Below, in pieces: positions 14,150 through 21,631 of a DNA stretch of 33,533 nucleotides. Where the stretch lies: the NCBI GenBank assembly GCA_017601145.1, contig JAFNIV010000018.1:1-33533 (forward strand), in the 5' to 3' direction. The stretch comes from Candidatus Brockarchaeota archaeon (GTDB taxonomy: Archaea > Thermoproteota > EX4484-205 > JAAOZO01). A program made the translations under genes and the position numbers. The notes under the pieces are model-generated. The model had not been told where the DNA came from, did no database searches, and saw only the letters and a list, made by a program, of their open reading frames with translations. The first letter of the stretch is position 1. Each line of letters starts with the position of its first letter.

Positions 14150-15418
14150 TTAGCTCACATCCACATAGATTTCTATTGTCCTGTTATAAGTATAGTAGCT
14201 TCCGCTGTTTACTAGTCTTATGCTTACTGTATGAACTGCAGAGGAACTCCAGTTTACTGAAACACTTCCAGTATACAAACTATAAGAAGTTGAAGAAATA
14301 CTCCAAACACTTACAGAACTTGCTCCATCTATACTAACCTTTAAGTTTCCAGTTCCTCCAGTTACGTATGCTTCTCCAACAAAGTATAAGTTCTTTATGT
14401 TGTTGAACCCATAACCTGGTGCATTTATTATTCTAAGAGTCTTTATCTCAGTCTCTGTAGTTCCATACACACTCTTCTCTGTTTCATCTCCAGCATAGAG
14501 AAACCTTAAGTCAGACCAATGATGAGAATCTAACTTGTCTACATCTAATCCTCCTCCACTTCCCCATGGAAGTGCATCTGCTCCTCCAGCTAAGTGTCTA
14601 CTACTATGAGAGTCTACGTTTATAGTTCCAATAGGTACTCTGCTTATGCTTGTTCCATCTGGTGAGAAGCTTAATAATGCAAGGTCTGTTCTTAACCATA
14701 TTCTTCCCTTTACAAGTGAAGTAGGGTCAGAAGTTAAGTTTTCAACAGCTAAGTTTACAAACTGGTATCCGTTTGCGTTGAAGTTCCCACTAAGTGCTCT
14801 TGTTCCATCTGTTCTTAAGTATTGTGGATGGTCGTCTGAAGTTAAGTTACTTAAGTTTGAATGTGAGTCATGAGGTACAACAGTTCCAAGAGTGTGTCTT
14901 GTAGTTGTGTCATGTCTAGTTATGTTTAAGTATTGCGGATGGTCATCTGAAGATAAGTTAAGTAATGCACTATGACTTATAACATTCTGTGCTCTACCCA
15001 TCTCAACCCAAGCTGAACCATTGTCGTAGTAAAGTATGCTCGTATCTGTTGCAAAGTATAGTCTACCTGTACTTCCAGCAGCTGGTTTGCTTGCATCTGT
15101 TCCAGCTTGAACAAGTATAAGCCCTCTATGGTCTGTTGAGCTGTGTCTAGTTGAGTTTAAGTACTGTGGATGGTCATCTGAAGACAAACCGTTTAGGTTT
15201 GCATGGAGAATCTTCTTTCCTGTTCCTCCAGCTGACTGTGGTAAGCCATTGTGGTCATGTCCATAGACGTCGCTTGTGATTGCATCTACTAAGTCATTGT
15301 GGTCTGAAGCTTGTACAATGTCTCCAGGGTTTACGTACCTTAAAGGATAAGAAACATCTTCTGTTTTTGTATTTCCGGCGTACCTTATTTGATTTTTTTC
15401 AGTTCTTTCTCTTTTCAT
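14150..15418 (-). CDS. Tail-fibre-like protein with DDHPQYL repeats, 422 aa
   Basis: Three copies of an L-S/T-S-DDHPQYL motif occur, each spaced by His-containing segments (NSTRHSSTDH, NITRHDTTTRH). This motif is known from tail-fibre and spike proteins of tailed phages, where histidines can hold metal along a trimeric fibre. In between are SGNFNANGYQFVNLA and RLYFATDTSILYYDNGSAW, also typical fibre modules. The C-terminal 110 residues are a beta-rich head (TGGTGNLKVSIDG, YTYNRTIEIYVDVS). ATG 15418 is the leaderless distance (about 28 bp) from the TATA box; ATG 15433 is too close. It is likely a receptor-binding fibre. Confidence 0.8.
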   Translation of the reverse strand: MKRERTEKNQIRYAGNTKTEDVSYPLRYVNPGDIVQASDHNDLVDAITSDVYGHDHNGLPQSAGGTGKKILHANLNGLSSDDHPQYLNSTRHSSTDHRGLILVQAGTDASKPAAGSTGRLYFATDTSILYYDNGSAWVEMGRAQNVISHSALLNLSSDDHPQYLNITRHDTTTRHTLGTVVPHDSHSNLSNLTSDDHPQYLRTDGTRALSGNFNANGYQFVNLAVENLTSDPTSLVKGRIWLRTDLALLSFSPDGTSISRVPIGTINVDSHSSRHLAGGADALPWGSGGGLDVDKLDSHHWSDLRFLYAGDETEKSVYGTTETEIKTLRIINAPGYGFNNIKNLYFVGEAYVTGGTGNLKVSIDGASSVSVWSISSTSYSLYTGSVSVNWSSSAVHTVSIRLVNSGSYYTYNRTIEIYVDVS

Positions 15419-15440
15419 CGTATTTTCATGCATAGAACTA

Positions 15441-15452
15441 AAACTTAAATGT
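15441..15452 (-). promoter_or_regulatory. Promoter of the fibre/Cys-ladder operon
   Basis: The minus strand reads AAACATTTAAGTTT, between the stop of the DUF2341 gene and the fibre gene. Its distance favours a leaderless start at 15418. Confidence 0.5.
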
Positions 15453-15454
15453 TT

Positions 15455-16828
15455 TTACCTTTTGTCCTCGTGTTCCTTTGGAAATCTCTGCTGTCTTCCA
15501 CCTCTGTATGAATACTTATCGTAACCGTAGACTGCACTTCCGTAAGTTGCTCCTGTAATCTTTCCCATTTCTATTGTTCTCTCCCCTCTTGATGTGTACT
15601 TTGATACACCGTAGGTTGCAAGTCCATACCTTGCTGCTCCAATGTTTTTGCTTATTGGGTATACTCTATCTTTTAAACTAATAGTATCCGTAAGTAACTT
15701 TGTAACTGCTTTTTTTACACTATCGCTTAAACTAACAGTATCTGTAAGTATTCTTCCTACTATCTTGCTATCTTTTAGACTAACAGTATCTGAAAGTGTC
15801 TTTCCAGCAAATTTTATCGTGCAATCACAAATTTTTACTGTATCCACAAGTGTAAGTGGTTGAATTTCTGTTGCCCCCCAAGCTCCATGAGTTGGCTCTG
15901 GTTCTACATATTTTCTTATTCTAATAACGTCTTGCCATCCTTGTCCCTTATCAGAATTTCCACAACTGAAGCCTATATATTTTACTTCTGAAATACTAGG
16001 GGAATAAGGTCCATAAGTTCCTTCATCTGTAACGCCATTGTATATCCAATTAAATTTTAACTGTGAAGAGGATAAAACTAAAATACGTAGAAAATGCCAG
16101 TAGTTATAATCATAGTTGTCTATTCCTAAACCTGTTATCAGACTGCCACCAGTTACGTAAAATTCGGGTTTGTATCTGCCTGCATCATCTCTTCTTGTGA
16201 ATAAGTCCATTCCTGTTGAACCATTAGATTGGAAAAATTCATAAAACATGTACCCGTCACTATAAGTTGCATTAGTATTTCTCTCCCAAACTTCAATTGC
16301 GAATGGAGCTGGAATTGCACTAGGTAGTGTTTTTTGAGCTTTTGTATAAGGTAATGAATTAACTCCAAATAGTTTGTGGCTGTAAGTTCCTTGTTTCACA
16401 GTTGTAGTGTCAACAGTATTTGTTCCATATCCTTGTACTACTGTCCAGTCAATTCCACTTTCAAAATCGTCATAATATAGAAATGTGTTTGCGCCGCTGC
16501 TTGCACTAGTTGCATTTGGATTTCCAAAGTACAAATATATTGTTGAGCTTGCAGAACTTAGGTCGTCAGTTATCTTAACCCAGAATGTTGCCACACTTGA
16601 AGCTGTTACACTCTCTGTCCAATAAGGTAGTAAAGTTACTCCATCGCTTGCAGTAAAGCGCACATCAGAAAAATCAGTTTTACATCTTGAGTTTAAGTAC
16701 ACTGTATTATCGCTGTCAGTTCCACTTCCATAGTATGCAATTATCTTAACCTGATAGCCTGTTCCTGCTCCAGGTGCAGAGTTGATGACGTGCGACTTTC
16801 TGTACATCCAGCCTTGAAGCCAACCCAT
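15455..16828 (-). CDS. DUF2341-domain spike protein with DTVSLSD repeats, 457 aa
   Basis: Residues about 1-110 are a DUF2341 domain: WMYRKSHVI, CKTDFSDVRFT, LLPYWTES, FWVKITD and IYLYFGN are all in the expected order. Residues about 115-320 are a lectin/concanavalin-like beta region (FYYDDFESG onward). Residues about 335-395 hold four degenerate repeats of the form LTDTVSLSDSV, one of them with Cys-Asp-Cys. The C-terminus has two YG-x-A-x-YG-x-x-KY repeats. The ATG at 16828 follows the upstream stop (16840) closely. DUF2341 is found in secreted archaeal and viral surface proteins, so this is probably a spike or adhesin. Confidence 0.8.
   Translation of the reverse strand: MGWLQGWMYRKSHVINSAPGAGTGYQVKIIAYYGSGTDSDNTVYLNSRCKTDFSDVRFTASDGVTLLPYWTESVTASSVATFWVKITDDLSSASSTIYLYFGNPNATSASSGANTFLYYDDFESGIDWTVVQGYGTNTVDTTTVKQGTYSHKLFGVNSLPYTKAQKTLPSAIPAPFAIEVWERNTNATYSDGYMFYEFFQSNGSTGMDLFTRRDDAGRYKPEFYVTGGSLITGLGIDNYDYNYWHFLRILVLSSSQLKFNWIYNGVTDEGTYGPYSPSISEVKYIGFSCGNSDKGQGWQDVIRIRKYVEPEPTHGAWGATEIQPLTLVDTVKICDCTIKFAGKTLSDTVSLKDSKIVGRILTDTVSLSDSVKKAVTKLLTDTISLKDRVYPISKNIGAARYGLATYGVSKYTSRGERTIEMGKITGATYGSAVYGYDKYSYRGGRQQRFPKEHEDKR
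15650..15850. repeat. Tandem repeats encoding LTDTVSLSD units
   Basis: Four copies of a roughly 50-60 bp degenerate unit containing AAACTAACAGTATCTG-like sequence lie inside the DUF2341 gene and encode the DTVSLSD repeats. Confidence 0.7.
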
Positions 16829-16839
16829 GGCTCAAACCT

Positions 16840-17316
16840 CTAGCTAAATACTAGTTTTGAAATTATCGTTATTGTGTCTCCAGCAACCACGTTTATTGCT
16901 CCAAAAGTATTTCTTATGAACATAGTTCCTCCTGAAGATGCATTAAATACACCCATCTCAGTTATTGCATAGCTTGCTGTAAAACTAAAGTTTCCTTGAA
17001 GCTGTAGTGTGTCGTTTGTTGTGTTCGTTGTGACTAAAGAGTTTGATGTTTGCACTCTTAAAACCTCGCTTCCTAATGCTGTATCAGAAATTGAAGGTGA
17101 AGTTGTTCCTGTTCCTACAGCCATGTAGCTTGCAGTTCCAGTAGCTAATCCTCCAACTAAACCTGCAATCTGTGCCTTTCCAACTGCTACTACAAGGTCT
17201 TCAACTTTTCTTTCTTCTATTAGCTTTCCATTTCTATAGTGTTTTATTATTGTAATGTCTCTTATACTAACTTTGTCTTCTATTTTTTCCTTTTCCTTTT
17301 CCTTTTTTTTCTCCAT
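16840..17316 (-). CDS. Phage tail-type beta-domain protein, 158 aa
   Basis: A charged Lys/Glu-rich N-terminus (1-18) is followed by a domain with phage-tail features: ASYMAVGTGTTSPSISDTALGSE, then NFSFTASYAITEMGVFNASSGGTMFIRN and a final DTITIISKLVF strand. This AVGTGT ... ITE-x-G-x-FN-x-SGG signature is common in tail-associated virion proteins of phages. The start at 17316 is leaderless from a TATA box at 17335-17346. It is probably cotranscribed with the DUF2341 spike gene, with 11 bp between them. Confidence 0.75.
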   Translation of the reverse strand: MEKKKEKEKEKIEDKVSIRDITIIKHYRNGKLIEERKVEDLVVAVGKAQIAGLVGGLATGTASYMAVGTGTTSPSISDTALGSEVLRVQTSNSLVTTNTTNDTLQLQGNFSFTASYAITEMGVFNASSGGTMFIRNTFGAINVVAGDTITIISKLVFS

Positions 17317-17334
17317 ATGCTATTCTACTCCTCC

Positions 17335-17346
17335 AGCTTTATAAAT
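17335..17346 (-). promoter_or_regulatory. Promoter of the 158-aa/DUF2341 operon
   Basis: The minus strand reads AAATTTATAAAGC, centred about 25 bp before the ATG at 17316, and directly follows the stop codon of the 292-aa gene. Confidence 0.55.
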
Positions 17347-18225
17347 TTAATATCCAGAGGCTATTAAATACAAACCTGCTGCACTTGCTACCGCTCTTAT
17401 CCCATTCATGAAGTAATAAGGCTTTACAACGTTGAAAATTTGTATAGTGTCGTTTGCAGGTATGCTCTTACTGAAGACAAAAGTGTTTGGGGTTGGTGCA
17501 TTGTCTCTTATAGTTATTGTTATTGCACTTGAAGTTGAGTTTGCAACGTGCATTGAATTTATGTAAACACTTCCTGAGTAAACTACACCTTCTGTAGTTG
17601 GTACTGAAGTTGGGGGAAGGAAGAACTCTTCTTGTTCTCTCACCTTTAGAACATCTGCGTCGTAGTCATAACCCCATGGAGAAGCCTCAAATACTAATGC
17701 TAAGTCTCCCCTTCCAAGGAAGTTTGAAATCGTTACTGGAGGAGAGCCTTCAATCATGCTATAAACTTGTAAAGCTCCAGGTTGGTGCTCCACTGTAAAT
17801 GCATCTAAGTAGATTGAGCTTCCAGCAGATGCAGGATTCTTGTTTCCAGTTACAACAACCTTAATGTCGTGTACTCCAATCTTTAAACCAACTGCAGGAA
17901 AAGCATAAACAAAGGAGCCTTGCTGAGTTTCTGTTGTTGGAGCATAAGAGTCTACGTATCCAACACTATTTCCATCGATAAATATCTGCATTATTCCTCC
18001 ATCATAGGAAAGCATGTACCTTACCCATATTCCACTCCCAACAAATTTGTACTCAATGTAGTCTCCTGTATTGTTGCTAACCAAACATGACAAACCTACT
18101 GCTGCATTCCTTGAAATACTCGTCCAACTTCCTACTTTAGTTACGTTTGGGTTTGTGTCTATGTCTACAATTTCAACGTTCTGTGGAGTTACTAAGTCAC
18201 CTGAAGTAAGACCCTTAGAAAGCAT
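17347..18225 (-). CDS. Carbohydrate-binding-like virion protein, 292 aa
   Basis: Residues about 25-150 resemble a carbohydrate-binding-type beta-sandwich: GSWTSISRNAA, then GDYIEYKFVGSGIWVRYMLS, GGIMQIFIDGNSVG, GVHDIKVVVTG and SIYLDAFTV, the strand order of CBM-like domains. Residues about 200-292 form a second beta domain ending in GLYLIASGY, similar to other small virion proteins here. Its start overlaps the stop of the 157-aa gene (TAATG), so the two are coupled. It may bind host surface sugars or decorate the virion. Confidence 0.7.
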   Translation of the reverse strand: MLSKGLTSGDLVTPQNVEIVDIDTNPNVTKVGSWTSISRNAAVGLSCLVSNNTGDYIEYKFVGSGIWVRYMLSYDGGIMQIFIDGNSVGYVDSYAPTTETQQGSFVYAFPAVGLKIGVHDIKVVVTGNKNPASAGSSIYLDAFTVEHQPGALQVYSMIEGSPPVTISNFLGRGDLALVFEASPWGYDYDADVLKVREQEEFFLPPTSVPTTEGVVYSGSVYINSMHVANSTSSAITITIRDNAPTPNTFVFSKSIPANDTIQIFNVVKPYYFMNGIRAVASAAGLYLIASGY

Positions 18226-18698
18226 TACAAACCACCACTTAAAACAACTTTAATGAAGTCTTCTTTATACTTTCTAAGCGCAATGTAACCTTCGTTCAAG
18301 ATTCCATATTCTTTTTCCTCTCCAGAATTGTTTGAAACTTTCCATACTATAGAGTTATCGAACTGAACTAAGACTCTAACTGGTGTGTTTGGATAAACTC
18401 CTATTGCCCTTACTATAGGTGGTTCGTAGAGTGCTCCATCTACATAAAAATAAACTTCATCGTTTAAGTAGTAGGTTGTTGCAATCTTTGTTATTATTCC
18501 ACAGTATCCTTCTGGAGTATAGTATTCGTAGACTGTTTCAGTAGTAAATGGCTCTACAGTTTTTCTTACATCAACTACAGGAATCTTCCTAAATTTCATA
18601 GTTTCAAGAGAAACAAAGCTCTCCTTTTCCCTTGGTACTAGCTTCTTTGCTATTATTCTAGCTTCTTCTTCAGCTAGGAGAAGTTCCTTCCAATCCAT
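18225..18698 (-). CDS. Probable structural protein, 157 aa
   Basis: A charged helical N-terminus (about 1-35) precedes a beta-rich region with a run of short strands (VYEYYTPEGYCGIITKI, then DEVYFYVDGALY and PVRVLVQFDNSIVW). It ends with a basic helix and a short Gly-Gly-Leu tail. It is the first gene of a two-gene unit with the carbohydrate-binding-like protein. Position and beta content suggest a connector or base protein of a surface structure. No family was recognised. Confidence 0.6.
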   Translation of the reverse strand: MDWKELLLAEEEARIIAKKLVPREKESFVSLETMKFRKIPVVDVRKTVEPFTTETVYEYYTPEGYCGIITKIATTYYLNDEVYFYVDGALYEPPIVRAIGVYPNTPVRVLVQFDNSIVWKVSNNSGEEKEYGILNEGYIALRKYKEDFIKVVLSGGL

Positions 18699-18721
18699 GA
18701 ATAATGAATAGTTTGGTCTTC

Positions 18722-18736
18722 CTTAAAAATCTTTAT
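18722..18736 (-). promoter_or_regulatory. Promoter of the 18698-17347 operon
   Basis: The minus strand reads AAAGATTTTTAAGGA, about 30 bp before the ATG. The same 15-base sequence is found in the promoter of the 247-aa gene (25091-25105), so the two units may be co-regulated. Confidence 0.5.
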
Positions 18737-18757
18737 AAAAAAATAAAAAACAAAAAA
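18737..18757 (-). terminator. T-rich terminator
   Basis: Directly after the TAG of the 45-aa gene the minus strand reads TTTTTTGTTTTTTATTTTTTT, the usual archaeal oligo-T termination signal. Confidence 0.55.
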
Positions 18758-18895
18758 CTACCAGGATTCTCTAATTGCTGTAATGTTTCCATTACTGTCT
18801 CTCTCAATTATTACATTCTTTGGCTTGAATGCAAGGAAAGCTATTAACGTTATTCCGAAGAGTGCTAACGCAATCGCAACTATAGTGTCGTCCAT
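18758..18895 (-). CDS. Small single-span membrane protein, 45 aa
   Basis: A short frame with one transmembrane helix near the N-terminus (TIVAIALALFGITLIAFLAF), then a basic KPKNVIIERD tail with Ser-Asn-Gly-Asn and a final ESW. ATG 18895 is preceded by GGTGA at 5 bp, the spacing used for other genes here; ATG 18901 is the alternative and would overlap the upstream stop. It is the last gene of the major structural operon (20283-18758). The size and placement would fit a minor virion membrane protein. Confidence 0.65.
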   Translation of the reverse strand: MDDTIVAIALALFGITLIAFLAFKPKNVIIERDSNGNITAIRESW

Positions 18896-18900
18896 TCTCA

Positions 18901-19446
18901 TCACCTTGTTATTAATGGATAAATTGGTATTTTTGTGCTTACTGGAGGTGCACTAGTCTTCTCCAACTTATACTTTAGTCCAAAGAACTGAAAGCTTGGA
19001 GTTATGCTTGAGCTTGAAGTATTATATATTGTAAAGTATACTGTATTTTGACCATAAACAAAAAACTGAGTTAAGTGAAGACATGGGTCGAAGTCTGTAA
19101 TGTTGAAGGGTATTTGAGTTCCGAGCTTCTTTAAAGCTCCCTTTGGTGAAGTTGAAGGCTGAGCCATACTCAAAGCTACTTGAGTTGAGTAAGGACTAGG
19201 AATAAACCTTGCCTGTAGAAGCTCAAGTTCATCTACGTACAAGCTGTCTATTTCAGTTTGTGAAGAAGTTGAGTTTGCATTTACTGAAGGCAAGCTTATG
19301 TTTGTCATGAACTGTTCTATTTTTCTAACAACAAAGTCAAGCCTTGGAAGTGAAGGCTGGTCTGGTACTAATGTTATGTATTCGTCTATTAGAGCTACTG
19401 GAGAAATTGTTCCAGGTCTAAATATGTTGTGTATGTCGCTATCCAT
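18901..19446 (-). CDS. Probable virion structural protein, 181 aa
   Basis: The N-terminal half contains short helices (FVVRKIEQFMTNI), with a Ser/Asn/Thr-rich spacer (residues about 55-66). The C-terminal half is beta-rich (HLTQFFVYGQNTVYFTIYN, then SFQFFGLKYKLEK) and ends in a Pro-rich tail. It is the third gene of the operon that begins with the probable major capsid protein, with GGTGA 9 bp upstream. No family was recognised. Confidence 0.6.
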   Translation of the reverse strand: MDSDIHNIFRPGTISPVALIDEYITLVPDQPSLPRLDFVVRKIEQFMTNISLPSVNANSTSSQTEIDSLYVDELELLQARFIPSPYSTQVALSMAQPSTSPKGALKKLGTQIPFNITDFDPCLHLTQFFVYGQNTVYFTIYNTSSSSITPSFQFFGLKYKLEKTSAPPVSTKIPIYPLITR

Positions 19447-19469
19447 CTGTCTGTCTCACCTTCTTACTC

Positions 19470-19754
19470 TTAGTATCCGAATGCTATCCAGTTTACTGTT
19501 TTTGCTGCTGTCTCTATTGCGTTTGCTGCGGATTGTAAAGCAACTACAACAACGTTTATTGTTCCTCCGCTTATTGATGTTATTGAAGCAACGTCTGTTG
19601 GAATAGTTGTAGATGCGTTAGCAACACAAACTACAGCATTAAGTATAGTTGAAAGTCCAGTATTTATGCTTCCAGTCCCAGTTATTGTTGCATTTCCTGA
19701 AGCTACCTTGATTTTTCCTAGCTTCCATCTTCTATCTACTCCCCAAAAGCTCAT
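19470..19754 (-). CDS. Small structural protein, 94 aa
   Basis: The protein begins with a Trp/Arg-rich segment (SFWGVDRRWKLGKI), followed by Gly/Ser/Thr/Val-rich sequence with the pattern TGTGSINTGLSTILNAVVCV, seen in small phage and archaeal virus surface proteins, and a final WIAFGY. It is rich in Ala, Val and Thr, with hydrophobic stretches that could be membrane-active or beta. GGTGA lies 6 bp upstream. It is encoded between the probable capsid protein and the 181-aa protein. Confidence 0.6.
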   Translation of the reverse strand: MSFWGVDRRWKLGKIKVASGNATITGTGSINTGLSTILNAVVCVANASTTIPTDVASITSISGGTINVVVVALQSAANAIETAAKTVNWIAFGY

Positions 19755-19764
19755 TTCTTTTCAC

Positions 19765-20283
19765 CTAGCTTATCATTGTTCCTGCAGGTTCAGCAACTCT
19801 TCCTAAGAGTACTAAGGTATCTGAACCAGTTGCCTTTGCATAGAAGTATATGTTAACTACAGTGTCGTAGTCGTAGATTATTGGTGTGTTTGCTAATGCA
19901 AAAGGCTTCTCAAGTGCGCTTACATGTTCTATGTACCAATAGTCTTTTATTACTGTATCTCCTACTCCTTGAGTTAACTTAACTGCAGATACAATTGGGT
20001 TGCTGCTTGGGTAGTAGACTCCAACAAATCCTATAATCTTCTTCTTTGCTAAGTCTAGTTTGCTTACTACTGCATTGTAGGCGTTTGCAGTTGACAAACT
20101 CCAAAGGAATGTCTCGTTTGTTAAGCCAAGGTCTGTCTGTGGGAATATGTTCCTTAGAACTGGTTGCTTGAAACCTCTCTGTTGTGCTAATGAAAGGAGT
20201 TGTGTGTCTAATGCGTCTAGTTTTGCTTTAACTTCCTGGTCTATTGTCGTGAAGTATACTCCACTTTTTATTGCTACACTCAT
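19765..20283 (-). CDS. Candidate major capsid protein, 172 aa
   Basis: The protein has an N-terminal helical part (QEVKAKLDALDTQLLSLAQQ), then a mostly beta C-terminal domain (IIGFVGVYYPSS, VIKDYWYIEHV, VNIYFYAKATGSDTLVLLG). It lacks charge clusters, as expected for an assembling virion protein. The ATG at 20283 has a GGTGA site at the usual distance; the GTG at 20298 would lie on that site. It heads a four-gene operon of small structural proteins. The major capsid identity is an inference from size, gene position and composition, not from a recognised fold. Confidence 0.5.
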   Translation of the reverse strand: MSVAIKSGVYFTTIDQEVKAKLDALDTQLLSLAQQRGFKQPVLRNIFPQTDLGLTNETFLWSLSTANAYNAVVSKLDLAKKKIIGFVGVYYPSSNPIVSAVKLTQGVGDTVIKDYWYIEHVSALEKPFALANTPIIYDYDTVVNIYFYAKATGSDTLVLLGRVAEPAGTMIS

Positions 20284-20320
20284 TTTTTCTTTTTTCACCT
20301 GTTTTCTTCTATATGCTATT

Positions 20321-20337
20321 CTTTAAAAATGTTTCTT
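20321..20337 (-). promoter_or_regulatory. Promoter of the major structural operon
   Basis: The minus strand reads GAAACATTTTTAAAG. It is divergent from the plus-strand promoter at 20351-20365, with only about 14 bp between them, so the two units probably influence each other. Confidence 0.45.
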
Positions 20338-20350
20338 CTCTTTTTTTCAA

Positions 20351-20365
20351 AAAAAGTTTATAAAC
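20351..20365 (+). promoter_or_regulatory. Promoter of the plus-strand 140-aa regulator
   Basis: The sequence AAAAAGTTTATAAAC has its TATA centre about 27 bp before the GTG at 20387, which fixes a leaderless GTG start. Confidence 0.6.
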
Positions 20366-20386
20366 TCACTTTTTCCATTAAAGTAT

Positions 20387-20809
20387 GTGAAATATAGAAT
20401 TCTTTCTCCTTTACCAGTAGGAAAGAACTTGTTTGAAGCTGAAGTAGAAAACGAAAGAGTTCTTCTAAAAGTCTACACGAGGAAGAATAAGGATAGCTTA
20501 ATCGTTGTTCCAAAAGACTACTACAACTCTATCATAAACATGGGAAAAAAGGTTATGTTTCTTGTAGTAACAGGAAACGAAGAAAAGCTCCTAACTCAGG
20601 AAGAATTTGAAAAAGACAAACAAGTTTACATTTATGAGAAAAAAACAAAAAAACAAGAAAAAAAAGATAAAACAAAATTAGTTATAGTCTGCAGCCCTGA
20701 AACGAAGTCTCTGTTTTATATGCTTAAGGCTAAGTATATGTTCAAGACTCATGAAGATGCGTTGCTAAGTCTGCTCGAGTCTTATTCTATTGTTCAGTCC
20801 TATAGGTAG
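20387..20809 (+). CDS. Ribbon-helix-helix-type regulator, 140 aa
   Basis: The N-terminal 85 residues form a beta-rich domain (FEAEVENERVLLKVYT, SLIVVPKDYYNS) followed by a Lys-rich linker (KKTKKQEKKDKTK). Residues about 97-137 fit a ribbon-helix-helix motif: a strand (KLVIVCS), helix A (ETKSLFYMLKAKY) and helix B (THEDALLSLLESY). The start is GTG because the ATG two bases earlier runs directly into TGA. It is divergent from the major structural operon and could control it. Its stop codon abuts the stop of the minus-strand 119-aa gene with no gap. Confidence 0.7.
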   Translation: MKYRILSPLPVGKNLFEAEVENERVLLKVYTRKNKDSLIVVPKDYYNSIINMGKKVMFLVVTGNEEKLLTQEEFEKDKQVYIYEKKTKKQEKKDKTKLVIVCSPETKSLFYMLKAKYMFKTHEDALLSLLESYSIVQSYR

Positions 20810-20815
20810 CTACCT
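20804..20815. other. 12-bp palindrome shared by two convergent stop codons
   Basis: AGGTAGCTACCT is a perfect palindrome containing the TAG of both the plus-strand gene (20807-20809) and the minus-strand gene (20810-20812). The two frames end back to back. Confidence 0.7.
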
Positions 20816-21169
20816 GTAGCTCTCGTAGAGAGGAATAGGAGTTGGTGGAGTGCTAGGTGGGGTGTAAGTTACTGCTGGAGCCCTTAACGTTGTCTTCTGA
20901 AGGTTTAATGCAAGCATCTTTAATTCATACATTAAGAGAGGTATTTCTGCGTTCAGTATACCTCTTCCAAACGTTATTTCTCCTGGTCTTTCTGCAGTTT
21001 CCCATAAACCGTAGACTCCAAGTACCACCCTAGCCGCATCCAATGCTGCTGCCGTTCTACCAGTAAGTACAATGTTGTTTTCTTTCAAGTATGTTAGGAA
21101 ATTGTCTAATAATCCTGCTGCTATAGCTCCCTGAACATCCTTTTGCTTTATTACGTCGCCTAATGCCAT
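20810..21169 (-). CDS. Hypothetical protein, 119 aa
   Basis: The first 90 residues are helical and Ala/Leu-rich (VQGAIAAGLLDNFLTYL, TGRTAAALDAARVVLGVYG, IPLLMYELKMLALNL). The C-terminal 30 residues are Pro/Thr-rich (VTYTPPSTPPTPIP) and disordered. GGGGTGA precedes the ATG. It is cotranscribed with the 126-aa gene. A structural or internal virion role is possible from its position. No family was recognised. Confidence 0.6.
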   Translation of the reverse strand: MALGDVIKQKDVQGAIAAGLLDNFLTYLKENNIVLTGRTAAALDAARVVLGVYGLWETAERPGEITFGRGILNAEIPLLMYELKMLALNLQKTTLRAPAVTYTPPSTPPTPIPLYESYR

Positions 21170-21188
21170 GTATTTTCACCCCTTAAGC

Positions 21189-21569
21189 TTAAGTTGCTGC
21201 TGCGGCTTTTTTCCTTCTTTCTCTTAATTCCTCTAAGTGTTTTAGTCCTTCACTTTCAGTTCTGTATGTTCTTCTTGCTTTTTCGGTTGTCGGTTCTTCC
21301 GTTAACATATCTTTATAGTGCTTTCCTTTGAGAGTCTTCCACCTTCTTCCGGTGGCAGACCTAACGAACTTTGGGAATGCTACATACCTTACTTCAGCTT
21401 GTCTTGGGTGTGGGTTAATTATAGTGTATGGAGTGTTTGACAATGTAATTGGTTTCTTTGCCCATGGAACTGACTTCTTTACGATTACACCGACAGCTCT
21501 ATCAATTCCTGCTTCTCCAACTTCTCCTAGAAGTCCTGCTATTACTGTTGTTGCTCTTAATACGGTCAT
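21189..21569 (-). CDS. Basic virion-associated protein candidate, 126 aa
   Basis: The N-terminus is hydrophobic and Gly-rich (TVIAGLLGEVGEAG). The middle is beta-like (ITLSNTPYTIINPH, EVRYVAFPKFVR). The C-terminal third is highly basic (GRRWKTLKGKHY, LRERRKKAAAAT) and ends in an Ala run. The charge would suit DNA binding inside the virion. GGTGA lies 9 bp upstream; it heads the two-gene unit 21569-20810. Confidence 0.6.
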   Translation of the reverse strand: MTVLRATTVIAGLLGEVGEAGIDRAVGVIVKKSVPWAKKPITLSNTPYTIINPHPRQAEVRYVAFPKFVRSATGRRWKTLKGKHYKDMLTEEPTTEKARRTYRTESEGLKHLEELRERRKKAAAAT

Positions 21570-21603
21570 CTTTTTCTTTTTTCACCGTTTTATGCTCTCT
21601 TCT

Positions 21604-21621
21604 GAGCTTTATAAATTTTGG
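21604..21621 (-). promoter_or_regulatory. Promoter of the 126-aa/119-aa operon
   Basis: The minus strand reads CAAAATTTATAAAGCTC. The TATA centre is about 43 bp before the ATG, leaving a short leader with the GGTGA site. Confidence 0.5.
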
Positions 21622-21631
21622 TTTTTAATTT

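Noticed and set aside
15200-15240. A GGTGKK segment resembling a Walker A motif in the fibre protein
   Set aside because: It lies in a typical fibre context just before a DDHPQYL unit, with no Walker B or ATPase fold around it.
17315-20322. The shared string ATATGCTATTCT near two structural promoters (17315-17326 and 20311-20322)
   Set aside because: Its distance from the TATA box differs between the two promoters, so it is unlikely to be a common initiator element.
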